Positions 9,583 to 17,138 of a stretch of 31,307 nucleotides of DNA are shown one piece after another. The notes under the pieces were generated by a model. The model was not told the origin of the DNA, made no database searches, and saw only the letters and a program-made list of their open reading frames with translations. Within the stretch, counting starts at the first letter, position 1. Each line of letters opens with the position of its first letter. The position numbers and the translations under genes are program-made. The stretch covers positions 1-31,307 of the forward strand of contig DGUB01000125.1 in assembly GCA_002393815.1 (NCBI GenBank), given 5' to 3'. This stretch comes from Ruminococcus sp. UBA4321. Its GTDB lineage: Bacteria; Bacillota; Clostridia; Oscillospirales; Ruminococcaceae.

Positions 9583-9948
9583 ATGACAGCAGAAGAAAAA
9601 ATTAAAATTGCCGTCAAGGCACTCGATTCCAAACGCGCCGAAAATATTCAGGTGCTGAAAGTCAGAGATTTGACTATCTTAGGCGATTATTTCATTATCG
9701 CAAACGGTAACAGCACCACACAGACCAAGGCTCTCGCCGAAGAAGTCGAATTCCAGCTCTCTCAGCACGGGGAAGAACCCCATCATACAGAAGGCATGAA
9801 CGGCTCAAACTGGTATATTCTGGACTATACAGATGTGATTGTTCATGTATTCTATCAGGAAACAAGAGAATTCTACCGTCTGGAACAGCTCTGGGCTGAT
9901 GCCGAACAGGTTGATATTTCTGACCTGATTATCAAAGAAGGCGAATAA
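9583..9948 (+). CDS. rsfS: Ribosomal silencing factor RsfS
   Basis: This 121-residue protein is a full-length RsfS/Iojap (DUF143) member, with LTILGDYFIIANGNSTTQTKAL in the first half and WYILDYTDVIVHVFYQETREFY-type sequence near residues 85-107. RsfS binds ribosomal protein L14 on the 50S subunit and blocks joining with the 30S, lowering translation when nutrients run out. It follows the LCP gene by 27 bases with AGAGGTGA upstream of the ATG and is one base short of the next gene. The lcp-rsfS-leuS order is seen in many Clostridia. Confidence 0.95.
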   Translation: MTAEEKIKIAVKALDSKRAENIQVLKVRDLTILGDYFIIANGNSTTQTKALAEEVEFQLSQHGEEPHHTEGMNGSNWYILDYTDVIVHVFYQETREFYRLEQLWADAEQVDISDLIIKEGE

Positions 9949-9949
9949 T

Positions 9950-10276
9950 ATGGCAGAACAAGGCAAAAAACTCGTGATGGGAATCAGTATTTATCTGATT
10001 GCAAAACAACTCCTGAATGTCATTCTCGGTGCAGGTGTTTTCAGCATGATACTGCCTGTTGTGATTTCAGTTGCAATGTATCTGAATCTGTGGCAGTATA
10101 CGCATTACGCCGCGGCGGCGATACTCGCGCTGATAGCCGTATGGCATCTTCCGGCGAATCTCGGCGGGCTGCCCGGAACACTGATTTACCTGATAGAAGG
10201 TCTGCTCGATTTGGGAGCTGCTGCTGTGCTGATTCTCTCACAGGATGTCAAAGCTTATTTTCAGAAAACCGAATAA
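9950..10276 (+). CDS. Small multi-pass membrane protein, unknown function
   Basis: This 108-residue protein is strongly hydrophobic with about three predicted membrane segments (roughly residues 9-26 or 27-43, 53-65 and 77-95), ending in a short charged cytoplasmic-looking tail. I recognise no family motif. It begins one base after the rsfS stop and ends 23 bases before leuS, so it is co-transcribed with genes of translation, but that gives no clear function. Its codon use and coding pattern fit a real gene, and an overlapping larger frame leading into leuS is not needed. Confidence 0.8.
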   Translation: MAEQGKKLVMGISIYLIAKQLLNVILGAGVFSMILPVVISVAMYLNLWQYTHYAAAAILALIAVWHLPANLGGLPGTLIYLIEGLLDLGAAAVLILSQDVKAYFQKTE

Positions 10277-10299
10277 ATCAGAAAGAAGGATTTTATTTC

Positions 10300-12708
10300 A
10301 TGAACAAGTACGATTATGAGAAGATTGAAAAGAAATGGCAGAAATACTGGGATGAACACCAGACATTCCATGCTGAAAACGACTACACCAAGCCGAAATT
10401 CTATGCTCTGGTAGAATTTCCCTATCCGTCCGGACAGGGTCTGCATATCGGTCATCCCAGACCTTATACCGCCATGGATATTGTCGCCAGAAAAAGAAGA
10501 CTCGAAGGCTATAACGTTCTGTTCCCGATGGGCTGGGATGCGTTCGGTCTGCCGACTGAGAATTTCGCCATCAAGAACAAGATTCACCCGGCAATCGTTA
10601 CCGCAAATAACGTGGAGCGTTTCAAAGGTCAGCTGAAATCCCTGGGCTTAAGCTTCGACTGGGACAGGGAAGTCAATACCACTGACCCGGATTATTTCAA
10701 GTGGACACAGTGGATTTTCCTCCAGCTGTTCAAAAAAGGTCTTGCCTATAAAAAAGAAATGGCGGTCAACTGGTGTACTTCCTGTAAAGTCGTGCTTGCC
10801 AATGAAGAAGTTGTCGGCGGCTGCTGCGAACGCTGCGGCGGCGAAGTCATCCGCAAGGTCAAGAGCCAGTGGATGCTCAAAATTACAGAATATGCACAGC
10901 GTCTGATTGATGATTTGTCCGAAGTCAACTATCTGGACAAGATTAAAGTCACTCAAACCAACTGGATTGGACGTTCCGAAGGTGCGGAAGTCGATTTCGA
11001 TACCACTGCCGGAGATACCCTGACAGTTTATACCACCCGTCCGGATACGCTCTTCGGTGCGACTTATATGGTTATCGCGCCGGAACATCCCATGATTGAA
11101 AAATGGGCTGACAAACTCACCAATATGGATGCAATCAAGGCATATCAGGAACTTGCCGCCAAGAAATCCGATTTCGACAGAACCGAAATGAACAAGGAAA
11201 AAACTGGTGTCAAACTGGAAGGCGTGAAAGCCATCAATCCGGTCAACGGCACGGAAATTCCGATTTTCATTTCTGACTATGTTCTGATGAGTTACGGCAC
11301 AGGAGCCATCATGGCAGTACCTGCTCACGACGACAGAGACTGGGAATTCGCGAAGGTCTTCAACATTCCCATGATTGAAGTCGTTGCCGGCGGCAATATC
11401 GAAGAAGCCGCTTTCACAGACTGTGCTACCGGCGTGATGGTGAATTCCGGCTTCCTGACAGGTTTATCCGTCGAAGATGCCAAAGTCAAGATTAAAGACT
11501 GGCTCGAAGAATCCGGAAAAGGTCACAGAAAAGTCAATTTCAAGCTCCGTGACTGGGTATTCAGCCGTCAGAGATACTGGGGCGAACCGATTCCGCTCGT
11601 AAAATGCGAAAAATGCGGCTGGGTTCCGATTCCCGAAGAAGAACTTCCGCTCCGTCTGCCCGAAGTCGAAAGCTATATGCCGACCGATAACGGCGAATCT
11701 CCGCTTTCTACTCTGGAAAGCTTCATCAATACAACTTGCCCCTGCTGCGGTGCGCCGGCAAAACGCGAAACCGATACCATGCCTCAGTGGGCTGGTTCTT
11801 CCTGGTACTTCCTGAGATACTGCGACCCGCATAATGATAAGGCTCTGGCTTCCAAAGAAGCTTTGCAGTACTGGATGCCTGTTGACTGGTATAACGGCGG
11901 TATGGAACATACAACCCTGCATCTGCTGTATTCCAGATTCTGGAACAAGTTCTTATATGATATTGATGCCGTTCCCTATAAAGAACCCTATATGAGAAGA
12001 ACTTCTCACGGTATGATTCTCGGTGAAGACGGTCAGAAAATGTCCAAGTCCAGAGGAAATGTCATCAATCCGGATGATGTTGTCCGTCAGTATGGTGCCG
12101 ATACACTCAGACTGTATGAAATGTTTATCGGCGATTTCGAGAAAACTGCTCCGTGGAGTCCGTCCAGTATCAGAGGATGCAAAAAATTCCTTGACCGTGT
12201 CTGGGCGTTGCAGGAAATCCTCACCGACGGCGATTCCTACCGTCCGGAACTGACTTCTGCATTCCATAAGACTATCAAGAAAGTTTCCGAAGATATCGAA
12301 TCTCTGAAATTCAATACGGCTATTGCAGCTATGATGAAGCTGATTAATGATATTTATGCAACAGGCAGCATCAACAGAGCGGAATACCGCACACTTGTGA
12401 TTCTGCTGAATCCGTTTGCTCCCCACCTGACAGAAGAAATTTATGAAATCTGCAATTTCGGCGGTGTCCTCAATGAACAGGAATGGGCAAAATATGACGA
12501 ATCTCTCTGTGTAGACGAAACGGTCGAAATCGTTGTTCAGATTAACGGCAAAGTCAAGACCAAGCTGAACATTGCTGTCGGTGCGGAAAAAGATGCCGTT
12601 CTGGCACAGGCTCTCGCAGAACCCAGAATCGCCGAAGCAACCGCCGGAAAAACGCTCGTCAAGCAGATTTATGTACAAAATAAACTCGTGAATTTTGTGG
12701 TAAAATAA
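10300..12708 (+). CDS. leuS: Leucyl-tRNA synthetase
   Basis: The ATG at 10300 gives 802 residues, the normal bacterial length, and has AGAAGGA about 9 bases upstream; the frame stays open further left but that stretch is coding in another frame for the membrane protein. Class I signatures are present: [12 protein letters not shown] (HIGH) near residue 49 and QKMSKSRGN (KMSKS). Two Cys clusters (CTSCKVV with CCERCGG, and CEKCGW with CPCCGA) suggest zinc sites. An inserted editing domain with [12 protein letters not shown] and [15 protein letters not shown] is intact, so it should remove mischarged amino acids. The enzyme charges tRNA-Leu in the cytoplasm. No T-box or other leader lies in front, consistent with being the last gene of the long run. 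Confidence 0.97.
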   Translation: MNKYDYEKIEKKWQKYWDEHQTFHAENDYTKPKFYALVEFPYPSGQGLHIGHPRPYTAMDIVARKRRLEGYNVLFPMGWDAFGLPTENFAIKNKIHPAIVTANNVERFKGQLKSLGLSFDWDREVNTTDPDYFKWTQWIFLQLFKKGLAYKKEMAVNWCTSCKVVLANEEVVGGCCERCGGEVIRKVKSQWMLKITEYAQRLIDDLSEVNYLDKIKVTQTNWIGRSEGAEVDFDTTAGDTLTVYTTRPDTLFGATYMVIAPEHPMIEKWADKLTNMDAIKAYQELAAKKSDFDRTEMNKEKTGVKLEGVKAINPVNGTEIPIFISDYVLMSYGTGAIMAVPAHDDRDWEFAKVFNIPMIEVVAGGNIEEAAFTDCATGVMVNSGFLTGLSVEDAKVKIKDWLEESGKGHRKVNFKLRDWVFSRQRYWGEPIPLVKCEKCGWVPIPEEELPLRLPEVESYMPTDNGESPLSTLESFINTTCPCCGAPAKRETDTMPQWAGSSWYFLRYCDPHNDKALASKEALQYWMPVDWYNGGMEHTTLHLLYSRFWNKFLYDIDAVPYKEPYMRRTSHGMILGEDGQKMSKSRGNVINPDDVVRQYGADTLRLYEMFIGDFEKTAPWSPSSIRGCKKFLDRVWALQEILTDGDSYRPELTSAFHKTIKKVSEDIESLKFNTAIAAMMKLINDIYATGSINRAEYRTLVILLNPFAPHLTEEIYEICNFGGVLNEQEWAKYDESLCVDETVEIVVQINGKVKTKLNIAVGAEKDAVLAQALAEPRIAEATAGKTLVKQIYVQNKLVNFVVK

Positions 12709-12736
12709 CAAAGTTTCTGTAATCTGCAAAATTCTA

Positions 12737-12765
12737 TTGACAAAATAAAGCTTGTATGCTATAAT
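12737..12765 (+). promoter_or_regulatory. Sigma-A promoter of rpsU
   Basis: TTGACA at 12737-12742 and TATAAT at 12760-12765 are both perfect consensus with a 17-base spacer, and a TGC extended -10 element precedes the -10. This is one of the strongest promoters in the window and fits a ribosomal protein gene. Confidence 0.92.
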
Positions 12766-12775
12766 AAATATATGC

Positions 12776-12866
12776 CATTCGTCAGATAATGAATGTGAAA
12801 ATTTCAGATAATTGGTTGCAAACTATCCCCGGAAAGGGTTTAGTATACTGTCTGTTCTACAGGCAG
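12776..12866 (+). promoter_or_regulatory. Possible structured rpsU leader
   Basis: The roughly 120-nt leader between the expected transcription start and rpsU has three possible hairpins: CATTC/GAATG (12776-12780 with 12791-12795), an ACTA...TAGT stem with an inner CCC/GGG (12822-12844), and a perfect 7-bp CTGTCTG/CAGGCAG stem with loop TTCTA (12848-12866, one G-T pair). It could be an autoregulatory S21 site or merely ordinary folding. I do not recognise a known leader motif. Confidence 0.35.
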
Positions 12867-12895
12867 AACCTCTGAACAAAGGGAGGGAATCAGAA

Positions 12896-13069
12896 ATGGC
12901 AGAAGTTCGCGTTGGCAAGAATGAATCTCTTGATACCGCACTGAAGCGTTTTAAGAGAACTTGCGCAAGAGACGGCGTGATTGCTGAAGTTCGTAAAAGA
13001 GAACATTACGAAAAACCTTCGGTAAAACGCAAGAAGAAGTCTGAGGCTGCTCGCAAGCGCAAATATTAA
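12896..13069 (+). CDS. rpsU: 30S ribosomal protein S21
   Basis: The product is 57 residues, the normal size for S21. It opens [20 protein letters not shown] and ends in a very basic tail ([14 protein letters not shown]), both typical of the family. S21 is a late, small-subunit protein near the 3' end of 16S rRNA and helps translation initiation. The start at 12896 is preceded by GGGAGGGAA with proper spacing; a longer in-frame extension starting at 12812 would run through the leader hairpins and is not supported. The gene has its own consensus promoter and a strong terminator, so it is a single-gene unit. Confidence 0.97.
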   Translation: MAEVRVGKNESLDTALKRFKRTCARDGVIAEVRKREHYEKPSVKRKKKSEAARKRKY

Positions 13070-13088
13070 TAAGCTAGGATGAAATTGC

Positions 13089-13122
13089 AAGGGTGTGCCT
13101 TTCCGGTGCGCCCTTGTTTTTT
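13089..13122 (+). terminator. Intrinsic terminator of rpsU
   Basis: An 11-bp stem (13089-13099 with 13105-13115, including three G-T pairs) around a 5-base loop is followed by GTTTTTT. It lies 20 bases after the rpsU stop. Confidence 0.9.
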
Positions 13123-13144
13123 CTGGTACGGAGGTGAGTGCCGC

Positions 13145-13669
13145 ATGTTTCAGTCAACCGTTGCAGTCAGGTCAGTCTGCGATATCACGCCGGAACTGCT
13201 CAGAATGATGGGCGTAAAAGGTCTGCTGCTCGATATCGACAATACTCTGACAACACATGATAACCCCGTTCCGGCGGCTGGTGTCCGGGAATGGATTAAT
13301 AAAATGAAAATGGCAGGAATCCGCCTGCGGCTGATTTCCAATAATCATGAACCGCGTGTGATTCCGTTTGCGAAAATGCTCGGAATTCCCTGTGTGTGTG
13401 AAAGTCTCAAGCCATTGAGCAGAGGATTCCGGACGGCTATGAAACAGATGAATCTCCCGAAAGAACAGCTTTGTGTCGTCGGTGACCAGATTTATACAGA
13501 TATCTGGGGGGCGAATCTGTTCCGGGTCAAGAGCATCTATGTCAAGCCGATGGAACTGGAAAGCTGGAAAGGTCATGAATTCCTCTGCATCAAGAGAGTT
13601 CTGGAAGTGCCTTTCCTGCCGAAAAGCTATGAATATCTTCCGGTGAAAAATAAGAAAGAAAGCAAGTGA
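13145..13669 (+). CDS. yqeG: YqeG-family HAD IIIA phosphatase
   Basis: The ATG at 13145 gives 174 residues and is preceded 7 bases away by GGAGGTGA; an in-frame ATG at 13079 would start within the rpsU terminator and is rejected. The HAD nucleophile motif DIDNTLT (DxDxT) is near residue 30, the second motif SNN follows in RLISNNHEPR, and the acidic motif GDQIYTDIWGAN is near residue 115. No cap domain is present, as in class IIIA. YqeG proteins are related to phosphatidylglycerophosphatase GEP4 of yeast; the substrate here is not known. It is followed by aroQ 4 bases downstream. No separate promoter is visible, so it may depend on readthrough from rpsU. Confidence 0.9.
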   Translation: MFQSTVAVRSVCDITPELLRMMGVKGLLLDIDNTLTTHDNPVPAAGVREWINKMKMAGIRLRLISNNHEPRVIPFAKMLGIPCVCESLKPLSRGFRTAMKQMNLPKEQLCVVGDQIYTDIWGANLFRVKSIYVKPMELESWKGHEFLCIKRVLEVPFLPKSYEYLPVKNKKESK

Positions 13670-13673
13670 ACGT

Positions 13674-14105
13674 ATGAAAAAGATTTTAATTATGCATGGA
13701 CCTAATCTGAATCTGCTCGGCGAACGTGAGCCGGGCATTTACGGAGATACGAATTTTGAAACGCTCAATCAGCATCTGCTGGAGTATGCGAAAGAACTCG
13801 GCATGGAAGCAGAAATTTTCCAGTCGAATCACGAAGGCGCACTGATTGACAAACTGCATGAAGCAAGAAAGGAATTCGCCGGAGTGGTACTCAATGCCGG
13901 AGCGTATACACATTACAGCTATGCGATTTCGGACGCTATCAAGGCGATTAAGATTCCGGTGATTGAAGTGCATATCAGCAATATTTTTGCAAGGGATGAA
14001 TTCCGTTCCAAATCGGTGATTGCGCCCGTCTGCGCCGGAAGCATTTCTGGGTTCGGGCTTCTGAGTTATGATTTGGCAGTCAAGGCATTATCGGAGATGA
14101 AGTAA
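13674..14105 (+). CDS. aroQ: 3-dehydroquinate dehydratase, type II
   Basis: This 143-residue protein is a typical type II dehydroquinase: HGPNLNLLGEREPGIYG at the N-terminus carries the catalytic Tyr and Arg, QSNHEG and NAGAYTHYSYAISDAI follow, then the EVHISN motif with the catalytic His. The enzyme dehydrates 3-dehydroquinate to 3-dehydroshikimate in the shikimate pathway and forms dodecamers. It starts 4 bases after yqeG and ends 2 bases before the peptidase gene. The aroQ, M24 peptidase and efp order is common in Firmicutes and has no clear metabolic reason. Confidence 0.96.
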   Translation: MKKILIMHGPNLNLLGEREPGIYGDTNFETLNQHLLEYAKELGMEAEIFQSNHEGALIDKLHEARKEFAGVVLNAGAYTHYSYAISDAIKAIKIPVIEVHISNIFARDEFRSKSVIAPVCAGSISGFGLLSYDLAVKALSEMK

Positions 14106-14107
14106 GC

Positions 14108-15181
14108 ATGGAAGAACGCATTCAGAATTTAGTAAAATTATTTCAGGAGAAAGCAGACTGCGCCCTGATTACAGACGATATCAACAGGAGATACCTCACA
14201 GGCATGAAGTCTTCCGCCGGATATGTGCTTGTCTTTCCGGAACAGAGTTATTTAATCATTGATTTCCGATATATCGAAAAGGCTCGCGAAGTAGTAAAGC
14301 ACTGTGAAGTCATCGAACAGAAACCCGGCATTTTCCGGCAGTTTGATGAGTTATTCAAGAAGCACGGCGCGAAAACGGTCGCGCTTGAAGCACAGAGCCT
14401 GACACTCCAGAGATGCGATAATCTGAAAAATCATATGAAAAATTATGAGTTTCTGACAGATAACACATTAAGTCAGGCACTCTATGATTTGAGAACGGTC
14501 AAGTCTGCCGAAGAACTGACGAAAATCAAAGCTGCACAGAAAATCGCCGAAGATGCACTCGCGGCACTTCTGGAAAAACTTCATGCAGGCATGACCGAAA
14601 TTGATGTCGCTTTATCCCTCGACTTCTATATGAGAAGTCATGGCGCGGAAGATTTATCGTTCGAGACAATCGCCCTCACGGGAGCGCATACGTCCATGCC
14701 GCACGGCGTTCCAGATTCCAGAGAAATCAAGAAAGGCGATTTCGTCCTGATGGATTTCGGCGCAGTCGTGGACGGCTATCACAGCGATATGACAAGAACC
14801 GTATGTATCGGCGAACCCTCGGCGGAAATGCGCGAAGTTTACGAAATCGTCCGCACCGCGCAGGACACTGCCAGAGCGTTTGCGAAATCCGGCATCACCG
14901 GAAAAGAACTCGACGCGGCTGCCCGTGATGTTATCGTCAAAGCCGGGTACGGTGACTATTTCGGACATTCGCTCGGTCACGGCGTGGGACTTGAAATTCA
15001 TGAATATCCCGTCGCTACTCCCAACAGAGACAATCTTCTGCCTGAGGACGGTGTCGTGACTATCGAACCGGGCATTTATCTTCCCGGAAAATTCGGTGTC
15101 CGGATTGAAGATTTCGTGCATATTACCAAAAATTCCTGTGAAAATTTGACGAATATTCCAAATAGTTTGATTTGTCTCTGA
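14108..15181 (+). CDS. M24-family Xaa-Pro aminopeptidase
   Basis: This 357-residue protein has an N-terminal creatinase-like domain (about 1-125) and a C-terminal pita-bread metallopeptidase domain. The five metal ligands are visible: two Asp in MDFGAVVDGYHSDMTRT, His in FGHSLGHGVGLEIHE, Glu in VTIEPGIYLPG, and Glu in GVRIED. It should remove N-terminal residues that precede proline, acting in the cytoplasm. The length matches YqhT/PepQ-like enzymes. The exact substrate preference (aminopeptidase or dipeptidase) cannot be decided from sequence. The start lies 2 bases after aroQ; efp follows with its own promoter. Confidence 0.92.
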   Translation: MEERIQNLVKLFQEKADCALITDDINRRYLTGMKSSAGYVLVFPEQSYLIIDFRYIEKAREVVKHCEVIEQKPGIFRQFDELFKKHGAKTVALEAQSLTLQRCDNLKNHMKNYEFLTDNTLSQALYDLRTVKSAEELTKIKAAQKIAEDALAALLEKLHAGMTEIDVALSLDFYMRSHGAEDLSFETIALTGAHTSMPHGVPDSREIKKGDFVLMDFGAVVDGYHSDMTRTVCIGEPSAEMREVYEIVRTAQDTARAFAKSGITGKELDAAARDVIVKAGYGDYFGHSLGHGVGLEIHEYPVATPNRDNLLPEDGVVTIEPGIYLPGKFGVRIEDFVHITKNSCENLTNIPNSLICL

Positions 15182-15197
15182 TATTTCGGAATAACTC

Positions 15198-15226
15198 TTG
15201 CAAAATTTCTCTTTTTGGTGTAAAAT
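15198..15226 (+). promoter_or_regulatory. Sigma-A promoter of efp
   Basis: TTGCAA at 15198-15203 and TAAAAT at 15221-15226 with a 17-base spacer, about 37 bases before the efp start. An ACGGAGG ribosome site follows downstream. Confidence 0.75.
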
Positions 15227-15262
15227 AGTATTATATTAAAAAATTACGGAGGTTTTTATTTT

Positions 15263-15823
15263 ATGATTACAGCAGGCGATTTCAGAAACGGCGTGACATT
15301 TGAACTGGATGGAAACGTTGTTCAGGTAGTAGAATTCCAGCATGTAAAACCCGGCAAGGGCGCAGCTTTTGTCAGAACCAAATTCAAGAACGTCATCACC
15401 GGCGCAGTCGTAGAACGTTCTTTCAACCCGACAGAAAAATTCCCCACTGCTTTCATCGAAAGAAAAGATATGCAGTATTCCTATGCAGATGGTAATCTGT
15501 ACCATTTCATGGACACAGAAACATGGGAAGATGTTGCCATCGAAGAAGACAAGCTCGGCTCTAATTTCAAGTTTGTCAAGGAAGAAATGGTTGTTAAAGT
15601 ATTGTCCTACAAGGGTAATGTATTCGGCGTAGAACCGCCCTATTTCGTTGACCTTCAGGTAACACAGACCGACCCCGGCTTTGCTGGTGATACCGCTACC
15701 AATGCTTCCAAGCCCGCAACCCTCGAAACCGGTGCAGAAATCCGCGTTCCGCTGTTCATCAACGAAGGTGACATGATTCGTGTGGATACCAGAACCGGAG
15801 AATATATGGAGCGTGCAAAGTAA
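15263..15823 (+). CDS. efp: Elongation factor P
   Basis: This 186-residue protein is a full-length EF-P: an N-terminal KOW-like domain, then two OB domains ending in the conserved [18 protein letters not shown]. The loop that reaches the peptidyl-transferase centre reads [14 protein letters not shown], with Lys32 at the tip, the position modified in Bacillus subtilis EF-P; the modification itself cannot be read from sequence. EF-P relieves ribosome stalling at proline runs. It has its own promoter and a GGAGG ribosome site. The stop shares a base with the next start (TAATG), so the zinc-ribbon protein is probably translationally coupled to it. Confidence 0.97.
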   Translation: MITAGDFRNGVTFELDGNVVQVVEFQHVKPGKGAAFVRTKFKNVITGAVVERSFNPTEKFPTAFIERKDMQYSYADGNLYHFMDTETWEDVAIEEDKLGSNFKFVKEEMVVKVLSYKGNVFGVEPPYFVDLQVTQTDPGFAGDTATNASKPATLETGAEIRVPLFINEGDMIRVDTRTGEYMERAK

Positions 15824-16401
15824 TGGAAAAAATTGCATATTTGAAAGGCTTGATGGAAGGGATGGGCGTTCATCCCGAATCCAGAGAAGGCAAACTGTTC
15901 GGTGCTGTCTATGAAGCACTCGAAGAATCTGCCGCCTATGCGAAAAAACTCGAAGACCGTGTTGCAGAACTCGAAGAACTTTGCAGCATCCTCGACGAGG
16001 ATTTAAGCGTTATCGAAGACCTTGTCGATAATGAAGAAGTCGGCTGCGGTGCATGTCCTTCTTCCGAGACAAAAATCAAGTATTACTATCCGGAAAAACA
16101 GCCGGAAAAGAAAACATCTGCTCCCGAACCTGAAGCAGATGCCGCTGAAGAACCGGAAATTACCTTCCCGGCAGTTTCTGCTGAGGAAGACACAGAAGAA
16201 GCTGACGGCGATTTCCTCGATGAGGAAGAATACGAAACTGTCTGCCCTACCTGCGGCAAAGTCATTCTGCTCGATGACCGTATGCTCGAAGAAGGCGAAA
16301 CCATCTGCCCCAACTGCGGTGAAGAACTGGAATTCGATTTCGATGAAGACGAAATTGAAAGCCTCGCGCCCGATGATGCAGACGATACGACAGAAGCATA
16401 A
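15823..16401 (+). CDS. Acidic zinc-ribbon protein, CD1247-like N-terminal domain
   Basis: This 192-residue protein begins with a helical segment ([18 protein letters not shown] and a coiled coil to about residue 65) that resembles the CD1247 N-terminal domain found in Clostridia. A low-complexity acidic and proline-containing linker follows (about 85-138). The C-terminal part has a two-knuckle zinc ribbon with Cys141, Cys144, Cys162 and Cys165 (CPTCGK and CPNCGEEL), then a very acidic end. The function is not known. The overlap with efp (shared TAATG) hints at a translation-linked role, by inference only. A terminator follows. Confidence 0.82.
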   Translation: MEKIAYLKGLMEGMGVHPESREGKLFGAVYEALEESAAYAKKLEDRVAELEELCSILDEDLSVIEDLVDNEEVGCGACPSSETKIKYYYPEKQPEKKTSAPEPEADAAEEPEITFPAVSAEEDTEEADGDFLDEEEYETVCPTCGKVILLDDRMLEEGETICPNCGEELEFDFDEDEIESLAPDDADDTTEA

Positions 16402-16415
16402 TTATCAGAATTCCA

Positions 16416-16446
16416 GAACAGCGGCGGAGTATTTCGCTGCTGTTTT
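16416..16446 (+). terminator. Intrinsic terminator after the efp unit
   Basis: A 9-bp stem ACAGCGGCG / CGCTGCTGT (16418-16426 with 16435-16443, one G-T pair), extendable by flanking A-T pairs, with an 8-base loop and a short TTTTC tail. Confidence 0.75.
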
Positions 16447-16490
16447 CTGCATAGAATATAGCATGATATTTTTCAGAAAGGATGAAAGAA

Positions 16491-17000
16491 ATGGCTTTTA
16501 TCAAAAGAAATATTGAAGAATTGCAGTTCAATCCGTTTACGATGATTGGAAACGGCTGGTTTCTGCTGACTTCCGGCACAGAGAAAGATTATAATACCAT
16601 GACATGTTCATGGGGGGCAATGGGCGAAATCTGGAACGAACCGACTCTGACCGCTTATGTGCGTACTTCAAGGCATACATTCGGCTATCTGGAGAAAGAA
16701 AAGCTGTTCACTGTCAGCGTGTTCCCGGAATCTTACAGAAAAGCCCTTGCATTCTGCGGCAGTCATTCCGGCAGAGATTTCGACAAGGCGAGGGAAACCG
16801 GGCTGACCCCCGTTTCTCTCGACGGTACGATGACTTTCGCCGAAGCAAAGCTTGTATTCGTCTGCGAAAAAGTCTACGCACAGATGCTGAATGAATCTTC
16901 TTTTGTACAGAAAGAATTTTTACAGGACTACTATGCAAAAGACGCTATGCATAAGATGTATCTGGGAAAAATTACAGCCGTTTACGAAAATCAGGCATAA
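16491..17000 (+). CDS. Flavin reductase-like (FMN-binding) protein
   Basis: I take the ATG at 16491 (169 residues), because AGAAAGGA ends 8 bases upstream; an in-frame ATG at 16482 lies inside that ribosome site. The protein resembles the flavin reductase-like domain family: GWFLLTSGTEKDYNTMTCSWGAMGEIW, AYVRTSRHTFGYLEKE, FTVSVFPESYRKALAFCGSHSGRDFDK, with the usual split-barrel spacing and length. Such proteins bind FMN and pass electrons from NAD(P)H; partner and substrate are unknown. It stands alone between two terminators, with no clear promoter found in the short upstream gap. Confidence 0.82.
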   Translation: MAFIKRNIEELQFNPFTMIGNGWFLLTSGTEKDYNTMTCSWGAMGEIWNEPTLTAYVRTSRHTFGYLEKEKLFTVSVFPESYRKALAFCGSHSGRDFDKARETGLTPVSLDGTMTFAEAKLVFVCEKVYAQMLNESSFVQKEFLQDYYAKDAMHKMYLGKITAVYENQA

Positions 17001-17017
17001 GAAAGCAAAGCGGAAGG

Positions 17018-17051
17018 ACGGCTTGCAGTGCGTACTGTAAGCCGTTTTTTT
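17018..17051 (+). terminator. Intrinsic terminator after the flavin reductase gene
   Basis: A 12-bp stem ACGGCTTGCAGT / ACTGTAAGCCGT (17018-17029 with 17034-17045, one G-T pair), loop GCGT, followed by seven T. Confidence 0.95.
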
Positions 17052-17078
17052 CAGAAAAGAAGTTTGTTTTCCAAATGC

Positions 17079-17107
17079 TTTACAAATCTGAAAATTCAGG
17101 ATATAAT
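17079..17107 (+). promoter_or_regulatory. Sigma-A promoter of the GS-like / ANTAR unit
   Basis: TTTACA at 17079-17084 and a perfect TATAAT at 17102-17107, spacer 17 bases. The expected leader is only about 25 bases and has no hairpin, so unlike the transporter gene this unit carries no ANTAR target. Confidence 0.88.
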
Positions 17108-17138
17108 AGAATTGGTGATGACACAAGGAGGATGAAGC

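Noticed and set aside
10090..10299. Longer N-terminus of leuS in the same frame
   Set aside because: The extension runs through the coding sequence of the small membrane protein in another frame, and the ATG at 10300 has the ribosome site and the family's N-terminus.
12812..12895. Longer N-terminus of rpsU
   Set aside because: It would translate the hairpin-rich leader and has no homology to S21; the start at 12896 gives the normal 57 residues with a strong ribosome site.
13079..13144. Longer N-terminus of yqeG
   Set aside because: It begins before the rpsU terminator and would include it; GGAGGTGA supports the ATG at 13145.
17108..17138. ANTAR target in front of the GS-like gene
   Set aside because: The leader after the consensus promoter is only about 25 bases and has no hairpin with a six-base loop.
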